A stretch of DNA of 39,663 nucleotides from Clostridiales bacterium. GTDB lineage: Bacteria; Bacillota; Clostridia; Oscillospirales; Oscillospiraceae. The translations under genes were made by a program, and so were the position numbers. Below are positions 23,964 through 31,761 of this stretch, in pieces. The DNA lies in NCBI GenBank assembly GCA_020860385.1, contig JAJBUK010000022.1:1-39663 (forward strand). The letters are read 5' to 3'. Under the pieces are notes generated by a model. The model was given only the letters and a program-made list of their open reading frames with translations. It had not been told where the DNA came from and searched no databases. Numbering within the stretch: position 1 is the stretch's first letter; each line of letters begins with the position of its first letter.

Positions 23964-25298
23964 TTGGAATGGAAGCTGCCCCTGGAGGTCACCGCCCTTT
24001 TGGAGCGGCTGCAGGCTCAGGGCCATGAGGCCTTCGTGGTGGGCGGCTGCGTGCGGGACGCGCTGCGCGGAGAGACGCCCAGCGACTGGGACATCTGCAC
24101 CTCCGCCCTGCCGGAGGAGACCATCGCCTGCTTCCCCGACTGCACAGTTCACCGGACGGGTATCCGGCACGGCACAGTGCTGGTGCTGTTCCAGGGCGCA
24201 GGGTATGAAATCACCACCTACCGCACTGAAGGAAGCTATACCGACCACCGGCACCCGGATGAGGTGCGCTTTGTCCGCACCCTGGAGGAGGATTTGTCCC
24301 GCCGGGATTTCACCATCAACGCCATGGCCTACAACCCCCAGGCGGGCCTGGTGGATCCCTTCGGCGGGCAGGAGGATCTGCGCAGAGGCGTCATCCGCTG
24401 CGTGGGCGCGCCGGAGGAGCGGTTCCGGGAGGATGCGCTGCGCATCCTCCGGGCGCTGCGGTTCGCCGCACGGCTGGGCTTCGCCATCGACCCGGAGACG
24501 GAGGCGGCTATGTTCCGGCAGCGGGACGGGCTGGACTGCGTCTCCAGGGAACGGATTTTCGCGGAGTTGAAGGGGTTCCTGTGCGGGGCGTATGTGCTGC
24601 CCCTGCTGCTGGAGGGCCGCGAGCTGCTGGCCCAGTTTCTGCCGGAGCTGCGGCCCATGTTCGGCCACCCTCAGAACAACCCCCACCACTGCTATGACGT
24701 GTGGGAGCACACTGCCCACGCCGTGGACGCCGTCCGTCCAGAGCCGGTGCTGCGGCTGGCCATGCTGTTTCACGACTGCGGCAAGCCGGACTGTTACACC
24801 GTGGACGAGCAGGGGGTGGGCCACTTCCACAAGCACCCCCAGCGGAGCGCCCAGCTGGCGGAAGCCGCCCTGACCCGGCTCCATTGTGACAACCGGACGA
24901 AGGAGGACGTGGTGCTGCTGATTGCCTGGCATGACCGGCTCCACCATGTCAGCCGCGCCACCGTGGGCAGGATGCTGGCGTCCCTGGGCCCCCGGCGGGC
25001 GGCGCTGCTGATGGAGGTCATTCAGGCGGACGACCGGGCCAAGGCCCCGGCCTACGCCCAGTCGGACGCCAGAGATTTGGCGGAGGCGCAGGCCCTGCTG
25101 GAACGGCTGCTGAAAGAGGGCTTCTGCCTGTCCCGGCAGGATTTAAACATTTCCGCCAGAGAATTGATGGAATTGGGGGCCTCCGGGCCGGAAATCGGCC
25201 GGGTGCAGGAGGCGCTGCTCCGGGAGGTGCAGGAGGGCGCGCTGGAAAATCAGGCTGCGGTTCTCCGCAGGCGGGGAAAGGAACTGCTGAACGGCTGA
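23964..25298 (+). CDS. cca: CCA tRNA nucleotidyltransferase
   Basis: Adds or repairs the 3'-CCA end of tRNAs. Class II nucleotidyltransferase of 444 aa with VVGGCVRDALRG, catalytic DWDIC, the RRDFTINAMAYNP motif and the EDALRILRALRFAARLGF region that templates C and A addition. An HD domain follows (HDCGKP near residue 265 and the HHCYDVWEHT helix), typical of Cca enzymes with phosphohydrolase activity. The frame opens at GTG 23955, but that codon overlaps the AGAGGTG ribosome site; the TTG at 23964, six bases after it, is the likely start. It lies 63 bp behind the Ig-like gene, so co-transcription is possible though functionally unrelated. Confidence 0.95.
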   Translation: MEWKLPLEVTALLERLQAQGHEAFVVGGCVRDALRGETPSDWDICTSALPEETIACFPDCTVHRTGIRHGTVLVLFQGAGYEITTYRTEGSYTDHRHPDEVRFVRTLEEDLSRRDFTINAMAYNPQAGLVDPFGGQEDLRRGVIRCVGAPEERFREDALRILRALRFAARLGFAIDPETEAAMFRQRDGLDCVSRERIFAELKGFLCGAYVLPLLLEGRELLAQFLPELRPMFGHPQNNPHHCYDVWEHTAHAVDAVRPEPVLRLAMLFHDCGKPDCYTVDEQGVGHFHKHPQRSAQLAEAALTRLHCDNRTKEDVVLLIAWHDRLHHVSRATVGRMLASLGPRRAALLMEVIQADDRAKAPAYAQSDARDLAEAQALLERLLKEGFCLSRQDLNISARELMELGASGPEIGRVQEALLREVQEGALENQAAVLRRRGKELLNG

Positions 25299-25319
25299 GG
25301 AATCTGTGCAAATCCACGA

Positions 25320-25409
25320 TTGCGGAATGAAAAAATATTCGGTATAATGAGGTCAGGTAACCACTATCAGAACAGCCCCGACGGCCGCGGAGCTGCCGCG
25401 TCCCGGGGC
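25320..25409 (+). promoter_or_regulatory. pfkA promoter and structured leader
   Basis: TTGCGG (25320-25325), 17 bp, consensus TATAAT (25343-25348). The roughly 80-nt leader folds into a GC hairpin: GCCCCG (25375-25380) with CGGGGC (25404-25409), enclosing CGCGG (25386-25390) with CCGCG (25396-25400). No known riboswitch class fits. Confidence 0.65.
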
Positions 25410-25435
25410 CAGTCAACAGAAATGAGGGATCTGAC

Positions 25436-26473
25436 ATGAAACCGCAATTTGAAAACAAAGTGAAACGCATCGGCGTACTGACTTCCGGCGGCGACGCCCC
25501 CGGCATGAACGCCGCCGTTCGGGCCGTGGTGCGCACGGCCATGTACCGGGGCATTGAGTGCGTCGGCATCCGCCGGGGCTACAGCGGCCTCATCAACGGC
25601 GACGTGATGCGGATGGATGCCTCCAGCGTGGCCCATATCATCAACCGGGGCGGCACCATCCTCTACACCGCCCGCAGCGAGGAGTTTCGCACCAAGGAGG
25701 GCCGGGCCATGGCCTACCGCACCTGCAAGCTGCTGGGGCTGGACGGCTTGGTCTGCATCGGCGGCGACGGCACCTTCAGCGGCGCGCTGGCCCTGAGCAA
25801 TGAGTATCCCATCTCCGTGGTGGGCATCCCCGCCACCATTGACAATGACATCGGCTGCTCCCACTACTCCATCGGCTACGATACCGCCGCCAACACCGCC
25901 ATCGAGGCCATCGACAAGCTGCGGGACACCATGCAGTCCCACGAGCGCTGCTCCGTCATCGAGGTGATGGGCCACCATGCGGGCAACCTGGCCCTGTATG
26001 TGGGCATCGCCACCGGCGCCACCGCCGTGCTGGTGCCGGAGGAACCCTGGGACTTTGAGGAGCACGTTGCTGAAAAAATCCGCAACGCCCGCCTGGCCGG
26101 ACGCACCCACTTTATGGTGGTGGTGGCCGAGGGCGCCACGCAGAAGGTGAGCAGCGACCATGGCGGTGAGAATGTGGGCGGCGCAGGCGACCAGGTGGCC
26201 AAGCTGATTTCCAGCGAGTTGGGCCTGGACCCCCGTGTCACCGTGCTGGGCCACGTCCAGCGGGGCGGCAGCCCCACTGCCCGGGACCGCGTCACCGCCA
26301 CCCGCATGGGCTATAAGGCGGTGAACGTGCTGGCCGAAGGCGGTACGAACCGCATCATCGTCCACGAGGGCGGCAAGGTGTACGACGTGGACATGGTGGA
26401 AGGGCTACAAATGCAGAACAGCTTGAACCCGGACGAGCAGGCGGTGCTGACTGCCATGACTCAGTCCTACTAA
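25436..26473 (+). CDS. pfkA: ATP-dependent 6-phosphofructokinase
   Basis: Phosphorylates fructose-6-phosphate, the committed step of glycolysis, in the cytosol. The 345-aa protein has the nucleotide loop TSGGDAPGMNAAVRA, GGDGTFSGA and the catalytic TIDND. Gly in GGDGT at the diagnostic nucleotide position and no Lys before TIDND (it is PATIDND, where PPi enzymes have PKTIDND) indicate ATP rather than pyrophosphate as donor; Ala in place of the common Gly is a mild variation. The GHVQRGGSPTARDR effector/substrate segment is intact. GAGGGAT lies six bases before the ATG. It has its own promoter and a hairpin terminator. Confidence 0.95.
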   Translation: MKPQFENKVKRIGVLTSGGDAPGMNAAVRAVVRTAMYRGIECVGIRRGYSGLINGDVMRMDASSVAHIINRGGTILYTARSEEFRTKEGRAMAYRTCKLLGLDGLVCIGGDGTFSGALALSNEYPISVVGIPATIDNDIGCSHYSIGYDTAANTAIEAIDKLRDTMQSHERCSVIEVMGHHAGNLALYVGIATGATAVLVPEEPWDFEEHVAEKIRNARLAGRTHFMVVVAEGATQKVSSDHGGENVGGAGDQVAKLISSELGLDPRVTVLGHVQRGGSPTARDRVTATRMGYKAVNVLAEGGTNRIIVHEGGKVYDVDMVEGLQMQNSLNPDEQAVLTAMTQSY

Positions 26474-26487
26474 AATCGAACCACATT

Positions 26488-26520
26488 GCAAGGCCCTCCG
26501 GCGCTGCCGGAGGGCCTTGC
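26488..26520 (+). terminator. Hairpin after pfkA
   Basis: A perfect 14-bp stem GCAAGGCCCTCCGG (26488-26501) with CCGGAGGGCCTTGC (26507-26520) and a 5-base loop. It is not followed by a U-run, so it may end RNA 3' trimming as much as terminate transcription. Confidence 0.65.
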
Positions 26521-26560
26521 TGCGCAACCATTAAAATTTTATAAAAATCAAAATTAAGGA

Positions 26561-26589
26561 TTGACTTTAACTTTATTTAGGTTTATACT
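26561..26589 (+). promoter_or_regulatory. Strong sigma-A promoter for the DUF2089 gene
   Basis: TTGACT (26561-26566), 17 bp, TATACT (26584-26589), preceded by an A/T-rich tract (26530-26560) that could act as an UP element. The start codon follows 26 bp downstream. Confidence 0.75.
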
Positions 26590-26615
26590 AAAGAAAATGA
26601 AAGGAGGGATACCCC

Positions 26616-26975
26616 ATGGCAATCGAGCTTGTGCCGGACTGGATGGCGGAGCTGGAGGAGGAGGACGTGACCTTCATCAAGAAGTTCCTGCTGGCCTCCG
26701 GTTCGCTGAAGGAGATGGCCAGGCAGTACGGCGTCAGCTATCCCACCGTCCGGCTGCGGCTGGACCGGCTGATTCAAAAAATCCAAATAAGCGAGCACAC
26801 CGAGGGCGACCCCTACATTGCCCTCATCAAACGCCTGGCGGTGGAGGAGAAGCTGGACTTCGGCACGGCGAAAATCCTGATCGCCGCCTATAAAAGCGCC
26901 CGCAGCGGGGAGAACGCCCCCGCCCCGGGCGACAAGACAAAGGAGGAGTCAACATGGCAGTCACAAGAAGTATAG
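26616..26975 (+). CDS. DUF2089 family regulator-like protein
   Basis: A 119-aa cytosolic protein. The N-terminal half has a helix-turn-helix look (SGSLKEMARQYGVSYPTVRLRLDRLI, about residues 28-53), and the C-terminal half (about 70-95) matches the SHOCT-like YvlB-type DUF2089 tail, LIKRLAVEEKLDFGTAKILI. DUF2089 proteins are widespread in Firmicutes and are presumed transcription regulators; the target is unknown. AAGGAGG lies before the ATG and a strong promoter lies upstream. It overlaps the next gene, a small membrane protein, by 22 bp, which implies coupling and suggests that the membrane protein may sense or sequester it. Confidence 0.85.
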   Translation: MAIELVPDWMAELEEEDVTFIKKFLLASGSLKEMARQYGVSYPTVRLRLDRLIQKIQISEHTEGDPYIALIKRLAVEEKLDFGTAKILIAAYKSARSGENAPAPGDKTKEESTWQSQEV

Positions 26976-27295
26976 TGGTCATCATCGTTCCCGTCCTGTT
27001 CCTCATCATAGTAGGGGGCGGTATTGCCCTGCAAGTTTTCCTGTCCCGGCGGGAAAGCTCCATACCGGGGCTGGTGTTACCGGCGCTGACCCTGGTGGGG
27101 GCGCTGGTATCCAGCCTGGTGACGGCGGCAGGCATGATAGGGGTCACCTGGTTGGAGGCCCTGGTGGGGGTGGCTGTCCCCTTCCTGGTGGGCAACATTC
27201 CTACCATCGTGCTGCTGGGCATCTACTTCGGCTGCCGGGAGAAGTTCCGCCGGAAGAAGATGATGGACAAGATGAACATTCAGGATTTGGAGTGA
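26954..27295 (+). CDS. Small membrane protein, partner of the DUF2089 protein
   Basis: A 113-aa membrane protein with three likely helices: about 5-28, 40-62 and 65-90. A basic C-terminal cytoplasmic tail (CREKFRRKKMMDKMNIQDLE) follows. AAAGGAGG lies in the end of the DUF2089 gene at the right distance from its ATG. No family name is certain. The overlap with the DUF2089 gene indicates a two-component unit, plausibly a membrane sensor or anti-activator for that regulator; this is inference. A bidirectional terminator ends the unit. Confidence 0.75.
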   Translation: MAVTRSIVVIIVPVLFLIIVGGGIALQVFLSRRESSIPGLVLPALTLVGALVSSLVTAAGMIGVTWLEALVGVAVPFLVGNIPTIVLLGIYFGCREKFRRKKMMDKMNIQDLE

Positions 27296-27314
27296 GGAAC
27301 CTCCCTCACAATGG

Positions 27315-27353
27315 CAAAGGGCCTGGGCCGCAGTTTGCGGCTCAGGCCCTTTG
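27315..27353. terminator. Bidirectional terminator between the DUF2089 unit and the lipoprotein gene
   Basis: An 18-bp stem with one G-T pair: from CAAAGGGCCTG (27315-27325) through GCCGCA to TGCGGC and CAGGCCCTTTG (27343-27353), with a 3-base loop. It is followed by TGTTT on the plus strand and lies between convergent genes. Confidence 0.85.
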
Positions 27354-27370
27354 TGTTTCCTGGGATGGAA

Positions 27371-28240
27371 TTACTGCACCGTCACAGAGGTGATGTGGGG
27401 GTTCACGCCCTCATACCAGTACAGGAAGCCCTCCATGTCGATGACGTCGCCCACCTGCAGGTTGGTGACGGCGGCATAGACATCGGTGGTATTGTCGCAG
27501 AGGTAGGACTCCACCGTGAAGGTGTAGGTCTCGCCGTTCAGGGAGACGTTGAAGTACAGGTCGTCGCCGTCGGAGCCGGAGCCGTCCCAGCTGTACAGGA
27601 AGGCCGCGCCGTCGCCGGAATCCTCCACGGTCATGCCGGTGAAGGAGACGTACTCGTTCTGATGGTCGATGAGCTCATCGGTGCCCAGCAGGTCGGTGAC
27701 ATCCAGGGCCTCAGCGATGTAACTGCCCTCTTCGATTTCAAAGGTGGCGTCAATGATCTCCACCTCGCCGGACCACTCGGACTTGTAGCCGGTGACCTTG
27801 ATTTTGGTGCCGACGGTCAGCTTCTCATAGTCCTCCTCAGAGCAGGCCATGTTGTACAGGAAGTACGCGCCGTCCTCATCCTGGGTGTAGACGGTGGCCT
27901 GGTCTTCCCACCAGGACTGCTTGGCCTGGACGTAGGTTTCAATGACCACTTCCGTGTCCACGTCCGCCGCGATGTACTCAGCGTAGGTCATCACGCCCTC
28001 GGACTTGGTGTTCTCTGCCGCAGCCTCGGAGGCAGAGCCTTCGGCCTCGGCCTGGCTCTCAGAGCCGACTTCGCTCTCGGCCTGAGAATCGACTTCGCTC
28101 TCCTCCGCGGCGGAAGCGTCCGCCGTGCTGGAGGAGGCTGCCCCGTCGCTGGAGGAGCCTTCGTCAGAGCTGGAGCCACAGCCTGCCAGGGCAAACACCA
28201 TGGAAAGGGCCAACAGCATTGCTACAAATTTTTTCATCAT
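27371..28240 (-). CDS. Lipoprotein with Ser/Glu-rich linker and OB-like domain
   Basis: A 289-aa exported lipoprotein. The signal peptide ends in a lipobox LAGC (Cys about 21). A low-complexity Ser/Ala/Glu linker runs to about residue 85. The soluble part (about 90-289) has two alternating beta units resembling OB-folds (KIKVTGYKSEWSGEVEIIDATFEI and VGDVIDMEGFLYWYEG), seen in cell-surface nucleic-acid-binding-like lipoproteins; I cannot assign a function. The start is taken as the ATG at 28240; ATG 28237 is equally possible and the GTG at 28246 less so. It has its own promoter at 28301-28329, between it and the ABC binding-protein gene, so it need not belong to that operon. Confidence 0.7.
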   Translation of the reverse strand: MMKKFVAMLLALSMVFALAGCGSSSDEGSSSDGAASSSTADASAAEESEVDSQAESEVGSESQAEAEGSASEAAAENTKSEGVMTYAEYIAADVDTEVVIETYVQAKQSWWEDQATVYTQDEDGAYFLYNMACSEEDYEKLTVGTKIKVTGYKSEWSGEVEIIDATFEIEEGSYIAEALDVTDLLGTDELIDHQNEYVSFTGMTVEDSGDGAAFLYSWDGSGSDGDDLYFNVSLNGETYTFTVESYLCDNTTDVYAAVTNLQVGDVIDMEGFLYWYEGVNPHITSVTVQ

Positions 28241-28300
28241 GCACACTTCTTTCTCTCCGTCTATCCGCGGAGTGGTGGGTGTTGGTTGTTGAGCATACTT

Positions 28301-28329
28301 AGTTTACTCAATTCTGCCGGACAAGTCAA
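28301..28329 (-). promoter_or_regulatory. Sigma-A promoter of the lipoprotein gene
   Basis: On the minus strand TTGACT (28329-28324), 17 bp, TAAACT (28306-28301). It lies directly after the stop codon of the binding-protein gene. Confidence 0.7.
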
Positions 28330-28339
28330 TACCTTTTTC

Positions 28340-29935
28340 TCACTTTTTCCGCCTTCTGGCGTCCCATATCACATAAATCAGAATCAAAACCCACACCGCC
28401 GCCAGGCCCACCAGCAGCCCCACCGCCATGGGCGGCAGGGGGCCAAGCTCCTCCTTGCCGTAGGCGGACTCGCTCTCCAGGCTCAGCCGGTAGAGGGAGG
28501 TCACGTCGCTGAACAGCTCCTCCATATACGCATCGTCCACCGCCTCCTGCCGCCGGACGGACTTCACCACGTTCTCAATCAGCTGCCCCGCCGCGTCCCG
28601 GAGGGAGGCGGAGCCGTTGAACACGGGGGTGACGAAGGTGTTGTCCACCTGCTCCAGCAGCAGCTGAGACGCCTGAATCTTCACCTCGTAATAGGTGGAG
28701 TTGTCCTCCCCACTGCGGGAGAGGTAGTCCTGATATTCCTCGGAGTTCTGGGCCCTGGTGGTAACGGGGACGTAGCCCTCCGTCTCGGCGTAGGCGATTT
28801 GCACATCGTTGGTCAGCAGGTACTGGGCGAAGAGCCAGGACGCCAGAACCTCCTGCTCGTCCGACTTGTTGAACACGCAGATGGACGGCCCCTGGGAAAT
28901 CATCTGGGGGTTCTCCGTGTCAAACTGGGGAACGGCCATCACCGCCGTCTCAAACTCCACCACCTTGTCCTCGCTGATGTCGGACAGGGGGGCGTCGCTG
29001 CCCATCCAGGTGGCCCCCGCCGTGGAGTCGATGGCGAAAATGCACTGGCCCGCGTTCAGGAAGTTGGCGGGATAGCCGGAAATCTTGAAGGTGGAGAAGG
29101 CCCCGGTGGACACATGGTCAGCAATGGTGTAGAGCAGTTCCTCCGTCGTGTCGTTAAACAGCAGGATGTTGCCGCTGTCGTCAGAGTACCCGGCCCCCAA
29201 CTGTTTCAGCATCTGAATCATCATATTGTCCGTGGACTTGTAGATGAAGGGAATCATCACCTCCTGGCCGTTCACCAGGTAGGTGCCGTCCTCCGCCTGG
29301 GCCGTGGCCGCCTCGGACACCTCCCAGATAAAGTCCCAGGTCAGCGTCTCCGGCAGGGTGTAGCCCAGGGCCTCCACATAGGTCTTGTTGATGTAGCAGG
29401 CCTCGGTGGAGCGCATATAGGGGATGGCGTAATGCTGGCCCTCAATGACGCACTCCTCCAGGAACTGGGGGATGATTTCCTCCTCCGTCACCGAGTCGTA
29501 CAGCACCTCGCTGCCCCCCAGGCCGTACTTTTCATCGGCGAACAGGTCGTCCAGGGGCACCACCGTATTCTCCCCCGTCATGTAGGTGGCGATGTGGTCT
29601 GGGTAGGTGATGCAGACGTTGGGGGTGGTGTTGGTGGAGATGTTGGTGATAACGTCGTTATAGATGTCGCTGTAGTTGGTGTACAGCCGCAGCGTCACCG
29701 TGATGTTGGGATAAATCTCCTGAAAGTCCTCAATGGCCTGCTGATAGATGGCGGTCTGGGTCTTGTTGGTGTCGTTCTTGGCCCAGAAGGTGATTTCATA
29801 GTCCCGGGAGGCGTCGAACTCCTCCGGCACCTCGAAGGCGTCCAGCCCCTTGGAGCCGTGGCATCCGCTGAGGGGCAGGAGCGCCGCCAGCAGCAGCGGC
29901 AGCAGGAGCCGCTTCCATGTTCCTCTGCGCTTCAC
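28340..29935 (-). CDS. Sugar ABC transporter substrate-binding protein (UgpB-like) with C-terminal membrane helix
   Basis: A 531-aa extracellular solute-binding protein of the family-1 type that captures sugars or glycerol-phosphate-like ligands for the permeases just upstream. A lipobox LSGC (Cys25) anchors the N-terminus. EITFWAKNDTNKTQTAIYQQAIEDFQ and the IPYMRSTEACYINKTYVEALGY hinge segment are typical. In addition there is a C-terminal hydrophobic helix (about 504-525) followed by DARRRKK, which is unusual for a lipoprotein binding protein. It starts with GTG at 29935, overlapping the permease stop by four bases (GTGA), so the two are coupled. It is the last gene of the ABC operon. Confidence 0.9.
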   Translation of the reverse strand: MKRRGTWKRLLLPLLLAALLPLSGCHGSKGLDAFEVPEEFDASRDYEITFWAKNDTNKTQTAIYQQAIEDFQEIYPNITVTLRLYTNYSDIYNDVITNISTNTTPNVCITYPDHIATYMTGENTVVPLDDLFADEKYGLGGSEVLYDSVTEEEIIPQFLEECVIEGQHYAIPYMRSTEACYINKTYVEALGYTLPETLTWDFIWEVSEAATAQAEDGTYLVNGQEVMIPFIYKSTDNMMIQMLKQLGAGYSDDSGNILLFNDTTEELLYTIADHVSTGAFSTFKISGYPANFLNAGQCIFAIDSTAGATWMGSDAPLSDISEDKVVEFETAVMAVPQFDTENPQMISQGPSICVFNKSDEQEVLASWLFAQYLLTNDVQIAYAETEGYVPVTTRAQNSEEYQDYLSRSGEDNSTYYEVKIQASQLLLEQVDNTFVTPVFNGSASLRDAAGQLIENVVKSVRRQEAVDDAYMEELFSDVTSLYRLSLESESAYGKEELGPLPPMAVGLLVGLAAVWVLILIYVIWDARRRKK

Positions 29936-30816
29936 CCTTTCGTCCCCCCTCTTGACACACCGGCCATGATTTTCTCCCGGAAGACCAGGAACAGCACCAC
30001 CAGGGGCACCGAAATCACCACCACCGCCGCCATCATGGCGGGGATGTTCTCCCGGCCGAAGCCGTTCTCCCGAATCTCCTGAATCCCATTGGACACCAGG
30101 TAGTACGCCTCATCGTCGGTAATGAGCCGGGGCCAGACGTAGGAGTTCCAGCACTCGATGACCTTCAAAATGCCTACGGTTATCAGCGTCGGCCTGCAAA
30201 TGGGGATCATCACCTTCAAGAGATAGTTCAGGTCGGAGGTGCCGTCCACCTTGGCGGCGTAGTACATGGAATCCGGCACCTGGGCGAAGTTCTCCTTCAG
30301 CAGATAGATGTAAAAGATGGAGGTAACGGAGGGCAGAATCAGCCCCGGAAAGCTGTTGCGCAGGCCCAGATTGGTGATGGTGGAGAAGTTGGTGATGATG
30401 ACCAGCTCATTGGGAATCATCATCAGGGAGAGGAACAGGGTGAACACCACGTCCTTCCCCCGGAAGGACAGCCGCGCAAAGGCGAAGGCCGCCAGCACGC
30501 TGACCGCCAGCATGATGGCCGTGGTAGCCACGGTGAAAATCAGCGTATTCAGCAGGTACCGGAGCAGCGGCACCTGGCTGAACGCATCCACATAGTTTTG
30601 CAGGGTGGGGGACAGGGTGTAGAATTTGGGGATGGCCTCGCTGTTATACTCGCTGTAGCTCTTCACCGAGGTCAGCAGCATCCAGTAGAAGGGGAACAGC
30701 ACCACCACCGCCCAGAGGCTCAGCAGCACATAAATCACCCCGTGGACGACCCGCTTCCTGGCGGCGGCTCGCCGCCGCACCAGTTCATAGTCAACCTGTT
30801 GTTTCATGGGAATCAC
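29932..30816 (-). CDS. Sugar ABC transporter permease, MalG/UgpE type
   Basis: A 294-aa inner-membrane permease with six helices. The EAA loop that contacts the ATPase is YAAKVDGTSDLNYLLKVMIPICRP (about 190-213). The first helix is preceded by the usual basic head (RRRAAARKR). The start is taken as GTG 30816, six bases after AAAGG; an ATG nine bases later is possible. It starts 12 bp after the stop of the partner permease and overlaps the binding-protein gene by four bases. Together they form the CUT1-type importer. Confidence 0.92.
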   Translation of the reverse strand: MIPMKQQVDYELVRRRAAARKRVVHGVIYVLLSLWAVVVLFPFYWMLLTSVKSYSEYNSEAIPKFYTLSPTLQNYVDAFSQVPLLRYLLNTLIFTVATTAIMLAVSVLAAFAFARLSFRGKDVVFTLFLSLMMIPNELVIITNFSTITNLGLRNSFPGLILPSVTSIFYIYLLKENFAQVPDSMYYAAKVDGTSDLNYLLKVMIPICRPTLITVGILKVIECWNSYVWPRLITDDEAYYLVSNGIQEIRENGFGRENIPAMMAAVVVISVPLVVLFLVFREKIMAGVSRGGTKG

Positions 30817-30828
30817 CCGTTGCCTTTC

Positions 30829-31719
30829 TCAATAGTAGGTGCGCTTCCTGCTGATGAGCAGGTTGATGCAGGTGATGGTCAGCACAATGGCGAACAGAAT
30901 CACCGCCGCCGCCGAAGCGTAGGAGGGATAGCCGCCGCTGTCGCCATACAGCATATCGTACACATAGCCTACGATAGTGTTCATCTCTGCGGCGTTCAGG
31001 TCGGTGCCGAACAGGGCCACCGCGTCGCTGTACTCCTTAAATGCGCCGATGAAGCCGGTGATGATGAGGTAAAAGATGGTGGGGGAAATCATGGGCAGCG
31101 TGATTTTGTAGAAGATGCGGAAGCTGGAGGTGCCGTCCACCCGGGCTGCGTTGTAATAGCTCTCGTCCACGGAGGACAGGGCGCTGGTCAGCAGCAGGAT
31201 TTTAAAGGGCAGCACCACCCAGATGATGTAAATGCACAATACCAGCATCTTGGCCCAATACGGCCCGTCGATGAAGTCCACCGACTCCCCGCCGAACCAG
31301 TTGATGAGCAGGTTCACCAGGCCGTCCGTATAGGCCGTCTTTTGGAACAGCACCATGAACACCAGCCCCACCGCCAGGGTGTTGGTCACATAGGGCAGGA
31401 AGTAGATGGTCTGGTACAGCTTCCGCAGCGCCGTGATGGAGCTCAGCCCCACCGAAATCAGCAGCGCCAGCCCGGTGGAGATGGGCACCGTGATGACCAC
31501 CATCAGCAGCGTGTTTTTCAGCGCCTGCAAAAAGTAGGGGTCGTGCAGCACATAGGAGAAGTTGTACAGCCCCACGTCGAAGTAGGTCTGGGACGCGAAG
31601 TTATACCCCTCCTCCACGGAGTAGATGAAAACGTCAATGAGCGGGTACACCATGAACGCCGCCAGGAACAAAACCGCCGGCAGCAGGTAGAGCCACGCTT
31701 TCCTGTTATTTTTTTCCAT
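30829..31719 (-). CDS. Sugar ABC transporter permease, MalF/UgpA type
   Basis: A 296-aa permease whose first helix follows MEKNNRKAWLYLLPAV, with EAA loop YYNAARVDGTSSFRIFYKITLPMISP (about 187-212). It forms the channel with the MalG-type permease 12 bp downstream. GAGGGA lies just before the ATG. The ATPase gene is 42 bp upstream on the same strand. Confidence 0.93.
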   Translation of the reverse strand: MEKNNRKAWLYLLPAVLFLAAFMVYPLIDVFIYSVEEGYNFASQTYFDVGLYNFSYVLHDPYFLQALKNTLLMVVITVPISTGLALLISVGLSSITALRKLYQTIYFLPYVTNTLAVGLVFMVLFQKTAYTDGLVNLLINWFGGESVDFIDGPYWAKMLVLCIYIIWVVLPFKILLLTSALSSVDESYYNAARVDGTSSFRIFYKITLPMISPTIFYLIITGFIGAFKEYSDAVALFGTDLNAAEMNTIVGYVYDMLYGDSGGYPSYASAAAVILFAIVLTITCINLLISRKRTYY

Positions 31720-31761
31720 TGTATCCCTCGCTTGCCGGTTCGCCGGCTGAATCTCCGTCTG

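Noticed and set aside
25436..26473. Pyrophosphate-dependent phosphofructokinase
   Set aside because: Gly in GGDGT and no Lys before TIDND are diagnostic of the ATP form.
27311..30082. Very long plus-strand open frame antisense to the lipoprotein and binding-protein genes (also 30598-32910 +, 18836-20200 +, 22614-24947 -, 1448-2911 -, 9042-10469 -, 35994-38072 -)
   Set aside because: These are shadows of GC-rich coding strands. They have His/Gln/Gly/Pro-rich compositions, no domains and no ribosome sites, and they lie opposite well-identified genes.
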